Source of the DNA: Brevundimonas sp. 357
GTDB taxonomy: Bacteria > Pseudomonadota > Alphaproteobacteria > Caulobacterales > Caulobacteraceae
Reading direction: 5' to 3'
DNA length: 64,000 bases
NCBI RefSeq assembly: GCF_003938605.1
Contig: NZ_RHWX01000002.1
Location: forward strand, 124,001-188,000
Within the stretch, counting starts at the first letter, position 1; each line of letters starts with the position of its first letter. The notes beneath the pieces were generated by a model. It was not told where the DNA came from. It saw only the letters and a list, made by a program, of their open reading frames with translations, and did not search any database. Both the position numbers and the translations under genes were made by a program. Below are positions 16,247-24,921 of this stretch, in pieces.

Positions 16247-16391
16247 GCGCCGTTTTCCCGCCCCAGTCCCGGCTTAGGGCTGGAAAAAGCCGTTTCGCGC
16301 CCAACGCCTGCGTTGCGGCCGTGACGCCGAACCTCTAGGGTCGCGGCGTTTTTAATGATCGGCCTTGGCTGCATTTTTGGGGCGACGCTTC

Positions 16392-17171
16392 GTGGTTGAT
16401 GTCTTCGAACAGGTCGAGGAGGAGCTTCGCTCCGAACGCTATAAGCGTATGGCCCGTACCTGGCTGCCCATTCTGGGCGGCGTTCTGGCGGTGGCCCTGG
16501 TCGCCGCCCTGACTTGGTGGGGCTGGCAGTCCTATGTGACGTCCCAGGCCGACAAGGCCTCGGCCGCCTATGAAAAGGGCGTCGAAGCCCTGCAGGGCGG
16601 AAAGACGGCGGAAGCTGACGCCGCCTTCGCCGAAGCCGTGAAGGCCGGCGGCGGATATAAGGTTTTGGCGCTGATGCAACAGGGCGGTCTGGCCCTAGCC
16701 GACAAGAAGACGACCGAAGCGGTCGCCCTGTTCGACGAAGCCTCCAAGGCGACGCGCGATCCGATTCTTTCAGACATGGCGGCGCTGAAGGCCGCCTTCC
16801 TGGTCATGGACACGGCGTCGCTGGAAGACGTGCAGAAGCGTCTGGAGCCGCTGACCGGCGACAAGCGTCCGCTGCAGGCTTTCGCCCAGGAAGCCCTGGC
16901 CATGGCTCAACTGCAACACGGCAAGACCGCCGAGGCGCGCCAGACTTTCGTTCAGCTGCAACTGGGCCAGGACGTGCCTGATCCGGTGCGCCAACGCGCC
17001 CAGGCCGGCGTGCAGGCTATCGACAACGGTACGGCCGCCAACCTGGCCGCCATCGTCAAGGCCGCCGCCGCTCTGCCGCCCCCGTCTCCGGCCGCTGCCC
17101 AGGCCGCCGCTGCGCCGGCCGCAACGGCCGAAGCTCCCGCCGCCCCCGCCGCTGCGCCGGCCGCGCTTTGA
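16392..17171 (+). CDS. YfgM-like tetratricopeptide-repeat membrane protein
   Basis: The N-terminus DVFEQVEEELRSERYKR is cytosolic, then one membrane helix (about residues 22-42) anchors a periplasmic TPR domain (YEKGVEALQGGKTAEADAAF, then two more helical repeats). A long Ala/Pro-rich low-complexity tail ends the protein. E. coli YfgM is an ancillary SecYEG subunit that connects to periplasmic chaperones. The order yfgM-bamB-der is the same here as in E. coli. A GTG at 16392 with GGGGCGA upstream is preferred over a TTG at 16365, because homologues begin near the DVFEQVEEE segment. Confidence 0.85.
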   Translation: MVDVFEQVEEELRSERYKRMARTWLPILGGVLAVALVAALTWWGWQSYVTSQADKASAAYEKGVEALQGGKTAEADAAFAEAVKAGGGYKVLALMQQGGLALADKKTTEAVALFDEASKATRDPILSDMAALKAAFLVMDTASLEDVQKRLEPLTGDKRPLQAFAQEALAMAQLQHGKTAEARQTFVQLQLGQDVPDPVRQRAQAGVQAIDNGTAANLAAIVKAAAALPPPSPAAAQAAAAPAATAEAPAAPAAAPAAL

Positions 17172-17190
17172 CGCCTTCGGAACGACTCGC

Positions 17191-18612
17191 ATGAACAAAA
17201 CCCTGAAAGTCGCTCTGCTTTGCGGTTTGGCGATGACCGTCGCCTCCTGCGGCACCGTGCGCAACGCCCTGCCGTTCGGCCTAGGCGGCGACAAGGAGCC
17301 GGCGGCGACCGCCAGCGAAGGCGAGCGGATATCCATCCTCGAGTTCGAACAGCAGCTGGCGCCGTCGGCGGCTCTGTCGGGCCGTGATTTCTTCCTGCCG
17401 GGACCGCAAGCGGTCACCGCCTGGAGCCAGCCCGGCGGCAACGCCGAGAACGCTGTCGAACACGTCATCGCCGCGCCGGAGTTCACGGTCGCCTGGCGGC
17501 GTGACATCGGCGCCGGTTCCGGCGGCACCAATCAGGTGATGTCGCCGGTCGTCGCGGACGGCGGAAAGATCTTCGTGCTGGACGGCGAGGCGGGCGTGAC
17601 CGCTGTCGATGCCGGCACCGGCCAGGTGGTTTGGAAGGCAAGCGTCAAGGTCGAGGAAGCGGATCGCGGTCGTCGCATCCTGGGCATCGGTCTCGGCGGC
17701 GGTTCGGGCGGCGGCGGTTTCGGCGGCGGCGTCACTGTCGGCGGCGGCAAGGTCTTCGTCGCGTCCGGTTATCGCGTCATGACGGCCTTTGACGCCAATA
17801 CGGGCGCCGAGTTGTGGCGCTCGACGGTCGACCTGCCGATCCACGGCGCGCCGACGGTGGCGGGGCAACGCGTCTATGTCGTCGACGTGGACAACCAGTT
17901 GATCGCCTTCAACGTCAACACTGGCCAGCAGGACTGGTCCTATCGCGGCATCACCGAGCCGGCTCGTATCATGCGCGCCTCCAGCCCGGCGGTCAGCGGC
18001 GACACGGTGCTGGCGCCCTTCTCATCGGGTCAGATCGTGGCTCTGCGCGCCTCGAACGGTCAACCGGTGTGGGAGCAGGTGCTGTCGCGCACCAGCCGCA
18101 CCAGCGCTTTGTCGGAACTGCGCGACATCGCCGGTCGTCCGGTCGTCAGCCGCGGTCAGGTTTACGCCATCAGCCAGTCTGGCGTGATGCAGGCGATGGA
18201 CCTTCGCAGCGGCCAGCCGAAATGGTCTCTGCCCGTTGCGGGCGTGAACGCGCCCCTGCCAGTCGGCGACGTGGTCTACGTGGTGTCTCAGTCTGGCGAA
18301 CTGACGGTGGTCAACCGCGAGACGGGCCAGGTCTATTGGTCGCGCGATCTGAACGAGGGTCGCGTCCGCAAGGAAGGCGGCTTCCTGGGCTTCGGCAAGC
18401 GCACCGTGCGTCCGGTCTGGTCGGGGCCGATCCTGGCGTCCAACCGTCTGGTCCTGGTCAATTCGGACGGCGAGGCCGTGGCCTTCGATCCGAAGACCGG
18501 CGCGCAGACCGGCAGCCTGAAGCTGGGTTCGGCCGCCTATATCGCCCCGGCCGCCTACAACGGCGCCCTCTATGTCCTGACCGACAAGGGCCAACTGGTC
18601 AGCATCCGCTGA
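17191..18612 (+). CDS. bamB: Outer-membrane assembly lipoprotein BamB
   Basis: BamB is a beta-propeller lipoprotein of the BAM complex, which inserts beta-barrel proteins into the outer membrane. The signal peptide ends in the lipobox VASC (Cys at residue 20). The body shows repeated PQQ-type blades: GVTAVDAGTGQVVWKA, MTAFDANTGAELWRS, LIAFNVNTGQQDWSY, ALRASNGQPVWEQ, MDLRSGQPKWSL and VVNRETGQVYWSR. A glycine-rich insertion (GLGGGSGGGGFGGG) interrupts an early blade. Its 473 residues exceed the ~390 of E. coli BamB. It starts 19 bases after the TPR gene and is followed by der. Confidence 0.95.
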   Translation: MNKTLKVALLCGLAMTVASCGTVRNALPFGLGGDKEPAATASEGERISILEFEQQLAPSAALSGRDFFLPGPQAVTAWSQPGGNAENAVEHVIAAPEFTVAWRRDIGAGSGGTNQVMSPVVADGGKIFVLDGEAGVTAVDAGTGQVVWKASVKVEEADRGRRILGIGLGGGSGGGGFGGGVTVGGGKVFVASGYRVMTAFDANTGAELWRSTVDLPIHGAPTVAGQRVYVVDVDNQLIAFNVNTGQQDWSYRGITEPARIMRASSPAVSGDTVLAPFSSGQIVALRASNGQPVWEQVLSRTSRTSALSELRDIAGRPVVSRGQVYAISQSGVMQAMDLRSGQPKWSLPVAGVNAPLPVGDVVYVVSQSGELTVVNRETGQVYWSRDLNEGRVRKEGGFLGFGKRTVRPVWSGPILASNRLVLVNSDGEAVAFDPKTGAQTGSLKLGSAAYIAPAAYNGALYVLTDKGQLVSIR

Positions 18613-18643
18613 CCTTTTCACCGATTTAAGCTAGAAGGCCGAC

Positions 18644-20269
18644 ATGGCTCTGAAGGTCGCCATCGTCGGCCGCCCCAATGTGGGCAAGTCGACACTGTTC
18701 AATCGCCTCGTCGGCAAGCGCCTTGCGCTGGTCGATGATCGCCCCGGCGTGACCCGCGACCGCCGCTACGCCGACGGCGTGATCGGCGACATGGATCTGA
18801 CCCTGATCGACACCGCAGGGTATGAGGACGTCACCGACGAAAGCCTGGAAGCCCGGATGCGCGAGCAGACCGAGGCGGCGATCGAGGACGCGGATCTGAT
18901 CATGTTCATGATGGACGCGCGCGAAGGCGTGACGTCGCTGGACCGCATCTTCGCCGATCGCCTGCGCAAGGTGCACAAGCCCATCGTCCTGCTGGCCAAC
19001 AAGTCGGAAAGCCGCGAAAGCGGCGGCGGCGTGGGCGAGGCGCACGGCCTGGGCTTCGGCGAGCCGGTGCCGATCTCGGCCGAGCACGGCGAGGGCATGG
19101 CCGATCTGTATCAGGCCCTTCTGGCTGCGTCGGAAGACATCTTCATCGAAGAGATCGACGAGCCGGAAAAACCGATCCGCATCGCGGTCATCGGTCGCCC
19201 GAACGCGGGTAAGTCCACCCTGATCAACCGCCTGATCGGCGACGACCGCCTGTTGACCGGCCCGGAAGCCGGCATCACCCGCGACTCCATCTCGGTGGAC
19301 TGGGTCTACGAAGACAAGAACATCCGTCTGGTCGACACCGCCGGGATGCGCCGCAAGGCCCGCGTCCAGGAAAAACTGGAAAAGCTGTCGGTCGCCGACA
19401 CCATCCGCGCCATCACCTTCGCCGAGGTGGTGATCATGGTGATGGACAAGGACGACGCCTTCGACACCCAAGACCTGCAGCTGGCCGATCTGGTCGAGCG
19501 GGAAGGGCGGGCGCTGGTCTATGTCGCGTCCAAATGGGATCTGGAAGAAGAACCTCAGGCGCGTCTGGCCGAACTGAAGCGTCTGGCCGACGACAAGCTG
19601 CCGCAACTACGCGGCTCGCCCTTTGTGGCCCTGTCGTCGTTCAACGGGCGCGGCGTCGAGCGGCTGATGCCCGCCGTGCTTCAGGCCTATGACACCTGGT
19701 CGGTCAAGGTGAAGACCAAGGATCTGAACGACTGGCTGTCCCTGGCGACCCAGAGACACCCGCCGCCCGCCGTGGACGGCAAGCGCATCAAGCCGAAATA
19801 CATGGCCCAGACCAAGGCGCGTCCTCCGACGTTCGTGCTGATGGCCAGCCGGGCTGAGGCCATGCCGGAGCACTACAAGCGCTATCTGGTCAACTCTCTG
19901 CGCGAGAGCTTCGACCTGCCGGGCACGCCGATCCGCCTGAACGTCAAGTCAGGCTCAGCCAACCCTTATGCGGATGGCGGAGCCAAGTCGGGTCCGGAAC
20001 GCTTCAAGGGCGACGCCAAGACCGCGCCGCGCCGGGTGATCAAGGCCGAGAAGGCCGAGAAGCTGTCCAACCTGCCCGGCAAGGCGCTGGAGCAGAAGGC
20101 CAAGGCCGGCATCAAGCCCAAGGTGAAGCCCCTGGGCGGACTGAAGGCCAGCGCGTCCAAGAAGGCGGGCTCCAACGCCTTCGTCGGCAAGGGCGCACGC
20201 GGCGGTGCGCGTCAGGTGTCCCGCTCGGGCCGCGTCCGTACGGGCCAGAAGGGCGGCGCCAAGCGCTGA
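18644..20269 (+). CDS. der: Ribosome-associated GTPase Der (EngA) with basic C-terminal extension
   Basis: Der is a tandem-GTPase needed for 50S ribosome assembly. Both G domains are clear. G1 has GRPNVGKSTLFNRL, the DTAGYED switch and NKSE; G2 has GRPNAGKSTLINRL, DTAGMRRKARVQ and a degenerate NKxD (SKWDLEEE). A KH-like domain follows, with FVLMASRAEAMPEHYKRYL. The 541 residues exceed the ~490 of E. coli Der. The surplus is a lysine/arginine-rich, Gly-Ala tail after about residue 460, plausibly binding rRNA. The stop is 6 bases from the convergent next gene. Confidence 0.97.
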   Translation: MALKVAIVGRPNVGKSTLFNRLVGKRLALVDDRPGVTRDRRYADGVIGDMDLTLIDTAGYEDVTDESLEARMREQTEAAIEDADLIMFMMDAREGVTSLDRIFADRLRKVHKPIVLLANKSESRESGGGVGEAHGLGFGEPVPISAEHGEGMADLYQALLAASEDIFIEEIDEPEKPIRIAVIGRPNAGKSTLINRLIGDDRLLTGPEAGITRDSISVDWVYEDKNIRLVDTAGMRRKARVQEKLEKLSVADTIRAITFAEVVIMVMDKDDAFDTQDLQLADLVEREGRALVYVASKWDLEEEPQARLAELKRLADDKLPQLRGSPFVALSSFNGRGVERLMPAVLQAYDTWSVKVKTKDLNDWLSLATQRHPPPAVDGKRIKPKYMAQTKARPPTFVLMASRAEAMPEHYKRYLVNSLRESFDLPGTPIRLNVKSGSANPYADGGAKSGPERFKGDAKTAPRRVIKAEKAEKLSNLPGKALEQKAKAGIKPKVKPLGGLKASASKKAGSNAFVGKGARGGARQVSRSGRVRTGQKGGAKR

Positions 20270-20275
20270 TTCACA

Positions 20276-21607
20276 TCAGACCTGCCCGGTCGCGTTTCTC
20301 TTGAGGCGCGGCCGGGATGGGGCTTTCGGCTCGTCGCCCAGTGTCAGTTTCAGCGTCAGCGCCACGACGATCACCCAACGCAGTTCATGCCAGTTCATGG
20401 CGATGCTCTCGGTCAGCATCGTCACGGTGAAAGACGCGATCAGCGGCAGGGCCAGCCAGCCGCCGGGGCTGGTGTAGGCCGCCCACAGGGACTGCGCCCA
20501 TATCTGGGTCAGGAACAGGGCGAACAGGATGACGCCGCCCAGGCCCAGGGCGATGTACAGCTCCAGCCAGCCGCTGTGCGCATCGGCGGGCATGAAGTGC
20601 GCCTGATAGCCGATCCAGGCCTTGGGGCCGGTGAAGCTGGGATCGTCCCATACGGCGCCGTAGCCGAAGCCTTTCCAGGGGTGCTCGGCCATCTGCTGCA
20701 TGATGCCTGACCAGATTTCGGTTCGCCCTGTCAGGGTCGCGTCCTTACCGAGCAGGGCGAAGAAGGTGTCGGTTTCCATCGCGATCAGCAGACCCGCGCC
20801 TATGACGAAGACGACGGCCAGCCAGGTGGCGACGACCGCACGCAGCGGTCCAGACTTGACCACGGCGACAAAGCCCATGGACGCCAGAGACAGGACCAGG
20901 ACGACCAGGGCGGTCTTCGACGTCGACAGCAGGATCAGCAAGACGGGGACGATGGCGAGACCGAACCACAGCTTGCGCCGCTCGGGAGCCATCACCCCGG
21001 CCGCCAGCAGGAAGACGGTCGTCTTGACCATGACGTTGCCCATGGAGTTCTTCTCCAGCCACAGGCCGCGCCAGGCGCCGGGGAATATCTCCTCCATCCT
21101 GCCCATGTGAGGCAGCAGGGCTCCTACCAGGAAGGAGAGGATCGCCAGGACCGCCAGGGTTCCTGCGACGATTTCCGTCAGGCTGCGCCAGCTCCACCGC
21201 GAGGCCAGCGCGACGCCCGCCAGGGTGGTGAAGGCCAGGGCGGGTATGCGCCGCGCGGTCAGCTCCGGCATGATCGACCAGAAGTAGGTCGCCGCCGTCA
21301 GCAGCAGGAGCGCGATCAGAAGCGGCGATCGTATCAGGCCTTTGAGCGCGCGCTCAGGCCGCAGGCAGACCAGGATCAGCGCCAGCAGATAGGCCGGGTA
21401 GTAGAAGTTGCGCAGGAAGTCCGCGGACCTTGCGCCGTAGCCGGTCAGCGGCGCGCTCCAGAAACCGACGTAGGTGAGGATCAGCCCGACCGAAGCGACC
21501 ACAGCGACGATGTCGGCGAGGGGGGCGGCGCGCACAAGTGGAAGCGAGGGGCGTTTCGCCGCCGGGTTCGCTAGCGACCGTGCGCCCGGATCCAGCCCCT
21601 CGATCAC
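20276..21607 (-). CDS. O-antigen ligase/polymerase-like membrane protein (Wzy_C family)
   Basis: A 443-residue protein with ten or more hydrophobic helices. The large external loop between the later helices has the Wzy_C pattern GRTEIWSGIMQQMAEHPWKGFGYG, followed by ADAHSGWLELYIALGLGG, with the His-Ser/Asn block typical of ligases and polymerases of O-antigen or exopolysaccharide. Such proteins act at the periplasmic face of the inner membrane on undecaprenyl-linked glycans. No glycosyltransferase or wzx is adjacent, so the glycan is unknown. It starts 7 bases after the SDR gene ends, suggesting read-through from the purF operon. Confidence 0.85.
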   Translation of the reverse strand: MIEGLDPGARSLANPAAKRPSLPLVRAAPLADIVAVVASVGLILTYVGFWSAPLTGYGARSADFLRNFYYPAYLLALILVCLRPERALKGLIRSPLLIALLLLTAATYFWSIMPELTARRIPALAFTTLAGVALASRWSWRSLTEIVAGTLAVLAILSFLVGALLPHMGRMEEIFPGAWRGLWLEKNSMGNVMVKTTVFLLAAGVMAPERRKLWFGLAIVPVLLILLSTSKTALVVLVLSLASMGFVAVVKSGPLRAVVATWLAVVFVIGAGLLIAMETDTFFALLGKDATLTGRTEIWSGIMQQMAEHPWKGFGYGAVWDDPSFTGPKAWIGYQAHFMPADAHSGWLELYIALGLGGVILFALFLTQIWAQSLWAAYTSPGGWLALPLIASFTVTMLTESIAMNWHELRWVIVVALTLKLTLGDEPKAPSRPRLKRNATGQV

Positions 21608-21614
21608 GCGCAGA

Positions 21615-22376
21615 TCAGACCAGTGCGTTCGCCGACAGGCCTTGCTTCCATTCCTTGAAGCTGACCGTCAGCGGCGGGGTGAGATCGGGGCGGGCCAGTT
21701 CGATGATCAGGGGACCGATCTCCGAGGGATGCGGCAGAACGCTGGGATCTTCACCCGGAAACGCTTGGGCGCGCAACTGCGTCCGCATCCGGCCCGGATC
21801 GACGATGCAGGCGCGGACGGGCGTGCTCTCGATCTCGTCGGCCCAGCATTTGACCAAGGCCTCGGCGCCCGCCTTGGTCGCGGCGTACATGCCCCAGAAG
21901 GCGCGCGGCTGGCTGGCGACGCTGCTGGTCAGGTGGATGGCGCGCCCGGCGTCCGAGGCGCGCAGCAGCGGCTCCAGCGAGCGGATCAGGCGATAGACGC
22001 CGGTGAAGTTGATCTTCTCGACCTTGGCGAACTCGCGCGGTTCGGCGTGGGCGACCGGGGTCAGGCCCGACGGGCCCATGGTGGCCGCCGCCTGAACCCA
22101 GATGTCGAGCTTGCCGAAGCGCTGGAACAGGGCGCCGCCCAGCCGGTCGATGGAGCCGCCGTCCACCAGGTCGAACGGGACCAGGCTGGCGTGTTGGCCG
22201 GTGGCGGCGAAGATCTCGTCGTCCAGCTCCTCCAGGGCGCCCTGGGTGCGCGCGGCGGCGATGACGTGGGCGCCGGCCTTGGCCAGGGCCAGGGCGGATT
22301 CGCGGCCGATGCCGCGCGAGGCGCCGACGACCAGGGCGACGCGGTTGGCGAGGGGGAGGGAGGCGTGTTCGGACAT
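21615..22376 (-). CDS. Short-chain dehydrogenase/reductase
   Basis: A Rossmann-fold SDR of 253 residues. The cofactor motif GASRGIGRE lies near residue 18, an SSVAS segment provides the catalytic Ser, and WGMYAATKAGAEAL provides the Tyr-x-x-x-Lys pair. The C-terminus is slightly atypical in lacking a clear substrate loop pattern, so the substrate cannot be named. It lies between the VOC gene and the O-antigen ligase-like gene on the same strand, with short gaps. Confidence 0.9.
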   Translation of the reverse strand: MSEHASLPLANRVALVVGASRGIGRESALALAKAGAHVIAAARTQGALEELDDEIFAATGQHASLVPFDLVDGGSIDRLGGALFQRFGKLDIWVQAAATMGPSGLTPVAHAEPREFAKVEKINFTGVYRLIRSLEPLLRASDAGRAIHLTSSVASQPRAFWGMYAATKAGAEALVKCWADEIESTPVRACIVDPGRMRTQLRAQAFPGEDPSVLPHPSEIGPLIIELARPDLTPPLTVSFKEWKQGLSANALV

Positions 22377-22415
22377 GGGGCCGCTGATAGCGCGGCCGGA
22401 CGCCGGGCGAAAGGC

Positions 22416-22757
22416 TCAGTAGCCCGGTGCTGCCTGCCACAGGCTGAAGCTGACGCCCTGGTCGTCGCTGACGATGACGGACAGGCCGGACGGACTCTCG
22501 GCCGGCACGGCGGCGCGGCCGCCCAGCTCGGTCACGCGGGCGCAGGCGGCGTGGATGTCGTCCACGCGGAAATAGAGATTGGGGAAGGCCTTGTGCTCGC
22601 CCTTGGTGAGGCCGAAGGCGGGATCGGACCCGGCCACATGGGCGTAGGTCGGGCTGGACGAGGCCTCGTCGAAGCGCCAGCCGAACAGGCCCGCGTAGAA
22701 GGCGCGGGCCTTGTCGACGTCAGGGGTGTCGAGCGTGAAGTAGCCGAGCTGGATCAT
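22416..22757 (-). CDS. VOC-family (glyoxalase/bleomycin-resistance fold) protein
   Basis: A 113-residue protein of two beta-alpha-beta-beta-beta modules. It starts IQLGYFTLDTPDVDKARAFY, has the FYAGLFGWRF block, and ends GVSFSLWQAAPGY. This fold covers metal-dependent lyases, dioxygenases and binding proteins. The usual metal ligands are not plainly conserved, so no reaction is assigned. It lies 6 bases after purF and is probably co-transcribed with it. Confidence 0.85.
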   Translation of the reverse strand: MIQLGYFTLDTPDVDKARAFYAGLFGWRFDEASSSPTYAHVAGSDPAFGLTKGEHKAFPNLYFRVDDIHAACARVTELGGRAAVPAESPSGLSVIVSDDQGVSFSLWQAAPGY

Positions 22758-22763
22758 CCAGCC

Positions 22764-24269
22764 TTAAGCGGTCACCAGCAGAGAAAGTTGCTTCCCGCGC
22801 GGATCGCGGCCGCCTTCCTCGATCTCACGGTCCAGCAGTCGGGTCGGATAATCGCCGGTGAAGTAGTGGTCGGTATACTGCGGGCTGGCGGCGTTGCGCG
22901 GTCCGGCGCCCAGGGCGTCGTACAGGCCGTCGATCGACAGGAAGCCGAGAGAATCGACCTCCAGCACCGCGCGCATTTCTTCCATGCTGTGGGTGGCGGC
23001 CATCAGTTGCGACCGCTCGGGCATGTCGATGCCGTAGAAGTCGGGGAAGAGGATCTGCGGGCTGGCCGAGCGCAGGTGGACCTCCTTGGCGCCCGCCGCG
23101 CGCACGGCGCGGACCAGCTTCAGCGAGGTGGTGCCGCGCACGATGGAATCGTCGATCAGCACGACGCGCTTGCCTTCCAGGGCGGCGCGGTTGGGGCTGT
23201 GCTTCATCCGCACGCCCTTCTGACGGGCGCCCTGGCTGGGCTGGATGAAGGTGCGACCGAGGTAGTGGCTGCGGATGATGCCCATTTCATAGGGCAGGCC
23301 GCTTTCCTGGGCGTAGCCGAGGGCGGCGGGAACGCCCGAGTCGGGCACCGGCACCACGATGTCGGCCTCGACCTTGTGCTCGCGCGCCAGGCGACGGCCC
23401 ATTTCCTTGCGGACGTCATAGACCGACAGGCCGTTCACGACGGAATCGGGACGGGCGAAGTAGACGTATTCGAACAGGCACGGACGGGCGGCCCGCGCGG
23501 CGAAGGGCTTGATCGAGGTCAGGCCTTCCTCGTCGATGACCACGACCTCGCCGTGTTCGACGTCGCGCACGAAGGTGGCGCCGATGGTGTCGAGGGCGCA
23601 GGTCTCGGACGCCAGCACCCAGGCCTCGCCGACCTTGCCCAGCACCAGCGGGCGGATGCCCAGTGGGTCGCGCGCGCCGATCATCTTGAACCGGGTCTGG
23701 GCCACCAGGGCGTAGCCGCCTTCGATCCGGCTCAGGGCGTCGATGAAGCGGTCGACGATCTTGGCCTTACGGCTGCGGGCGATCAGGTGAAGGATGGCCT
23801 CGGAGTCCGAAGTGGACTGGAAGATCGCGCCTTCCGAGACAAGTTGCGCATGCAGGTATTTGAAATTGGTCAGGTTGCCGTTGTGGGCGATGGCGATGCC
23901 GCCCTGGTCCAGATCGGCGAACATCGGCTGGATGTTGCGCAGGAAGCTGCCGCCGGCGGTGGAGTAGCGGGTGTGGCCGATGGAGGCCTGGCCCGGCAGG
24001 CGTTTCGTCAGTTCGGCGTTGCCGAAGGCGTCGCCGACGAGGCCCTGGTGCCGTTCGGTGTAGAAGCGGTCGTCGTGGACGCTGGCGATGCCGCAGGCTT
24101 CCTGGCCGCGATGCTGCAGGGCGTGCAGGCCCAGGGCGACGATGGAGGACGCCTCGTTCTCGGGCGCGCCCCAGACGCCGCAGACGCCGCATTCGAGGCG
24201 CAGCTGATCGTCTTCCGGCTCACGCCAATGCTCACGGTGAACGACGGGTTCGGCGATATGGTGGCGCAT
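22764..24269 (-). CDS. purF: Amidophosphoribosyltransferase
   Basis: PurF makes 5-phosphoribosylamine from PRPP and glutamine, the first committed step of purine synthesis. From the ATG at 24269 a ~26-residue propeptide precedes the N-terminal nucleophile Cys in CGVCGVWG. The glutaminase core shows GHTRYSTAGG, and the PRTase site is VVLIDDSIVRGTTSLKL. The start at 24269 has GGAG seven bases upstream and is preferred over the longer frame from 24347. cvpA lies just upstream, as in E. coli. Confidence 0.97.
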   Translation of the reverse strand: MRHHIAEPVVHREHWREPEDDQLRLECGVCGVWGAPENEASSIVALGLHALQHRGQEACGIASVHDDRFYTERHQGLVGDAFGNAELTKRLPGQASIGHTRYSTAGGSFLRNIQPMFADLDQGGIAIAHNGNLTNFKYLHAQLVSEGAIFQSTSDSEAILHLIARSRKAKIVDRFIDALSRIEGGYALVAQTRFKMIGARDPLGIRPLVLGKVGEAWVLASETCALDTIGATFVRDVEHGEVVVIDEEGLTSIKPFAARAARPCLFEYVYFARPDSVVNGLSVYDVRKEMGRRLAREHKVEADIVVPVPDSGVPAALGYAQESGLPYEMGIIRSHYLGRTFIQPSQGARQKGVRMKHSPNRAALEGKRVVLIDDSIVRGTTSLKLVRAVRAAGAKEVHLRSASPQILFPDFYGIDMPERSQLMAATHSMEEMRAVLEVDSLGFLSIDGLYDALGAGPRNAASPQYTDHYFTGDYPTRLLDREIEEGGRDPRGKQLSLLVTA

Positions 24270-24350
24270 CGTCAGGCTCCGATGACCGGGGAAGGATAAC
24301 TCAAAGGGCGGCGCCGCGCACGTAAGCCGCCCAGGCGTCCGGGGCAAGCC

Positions 24351-24887
24351 TCATTGGTCGGAAAACCCTTCGCGGACGGAAGAACCGACGACGGGGGTCA
24401 GGGCGTCGGCGCCCTTTCCAAGCGTGGGCAGCACGATCTGGATGGCGCGCGCGGCGCCTTCGCTGACCGGGGCGGTGGCGGCGTCGGACAGCCAACGCGG
24501 CGGGTTGTCCTGCATGGCGCCCATGATGATCAGGTGCACCGCGCCGATCAGGCCCAGGGCGCGGACCAGGCCCACCAGCAGACCCAGCGTCTGGTCCAGC
24601 ACGCCCAGCGCATGGCCGCGCGCGCCCTGCGAAATGGCTGAACCGATAAAACGCAGGCCGAAATAGAGGATGACGAACACCAGCCCCACCGCCAGCACCG
24701 ATCCGGCCCAGTCCGGATCGACCAGATTACGCCCGACCGGCGCGGTCCACGGCAGGGTGATCAGGGCCAGCAGGGCCGCCAGCAGGAAGCTGAGCAGGGC
24801 CGTGAGCTCGCGCATGCCGCCCCGGAACCATCCGGCGGCGCCCGAGGCCAGCAGGGCCAGGATCACGAAGACGTCGTAGCCGGTCAC
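24351..24887 (-). CDS. cvpA: CvpA family inner-membrane protein
   Basis: A 178-residue protein with four hydrophobic helices and the CvpA-type opening YDVFVILALLASGAAGWFRGG, continuing with MRELTALLSFLLA. CvpA was described in E. coli as needed for colicin V production and sits upstream of purF there too; its exact role is uncertain. The gene follows radA by 34 bases and precedes purF by 81 bases. Confidence 0.92.
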   Translation of the reverse strand: MTGYDVFVILALLASGAAGWFRGGMRELTALLSFLLAALLALITLPWTAPVGRNLVDPDWAGSVLAVGLVFVILYFGLRFIGSAISQGARGHALGVLDQTLGLLVGLVRALGLIGAVHLIIMGAMQDNPPRWLSDAATAPVSEGAARAIQIVLPTLGKGADALTPVVGSSVREGFSDQ

Positions 24888-24921
24888 GCGCTCTGCGGCC
24901 TCAAGGGATAGGGAACGCGCC

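Noticed and set aside
21474..24299. A 941-codon open frame on the plus strand opposite the SDR, VOC and purF genes
   Set aside because: It is a GC-bias shadow. Its composition (Gly, Ala, Arg, His, Gln, Val) follows from the complementary codons, it has no family motif, and three well-recognised genes occupy the other strand.
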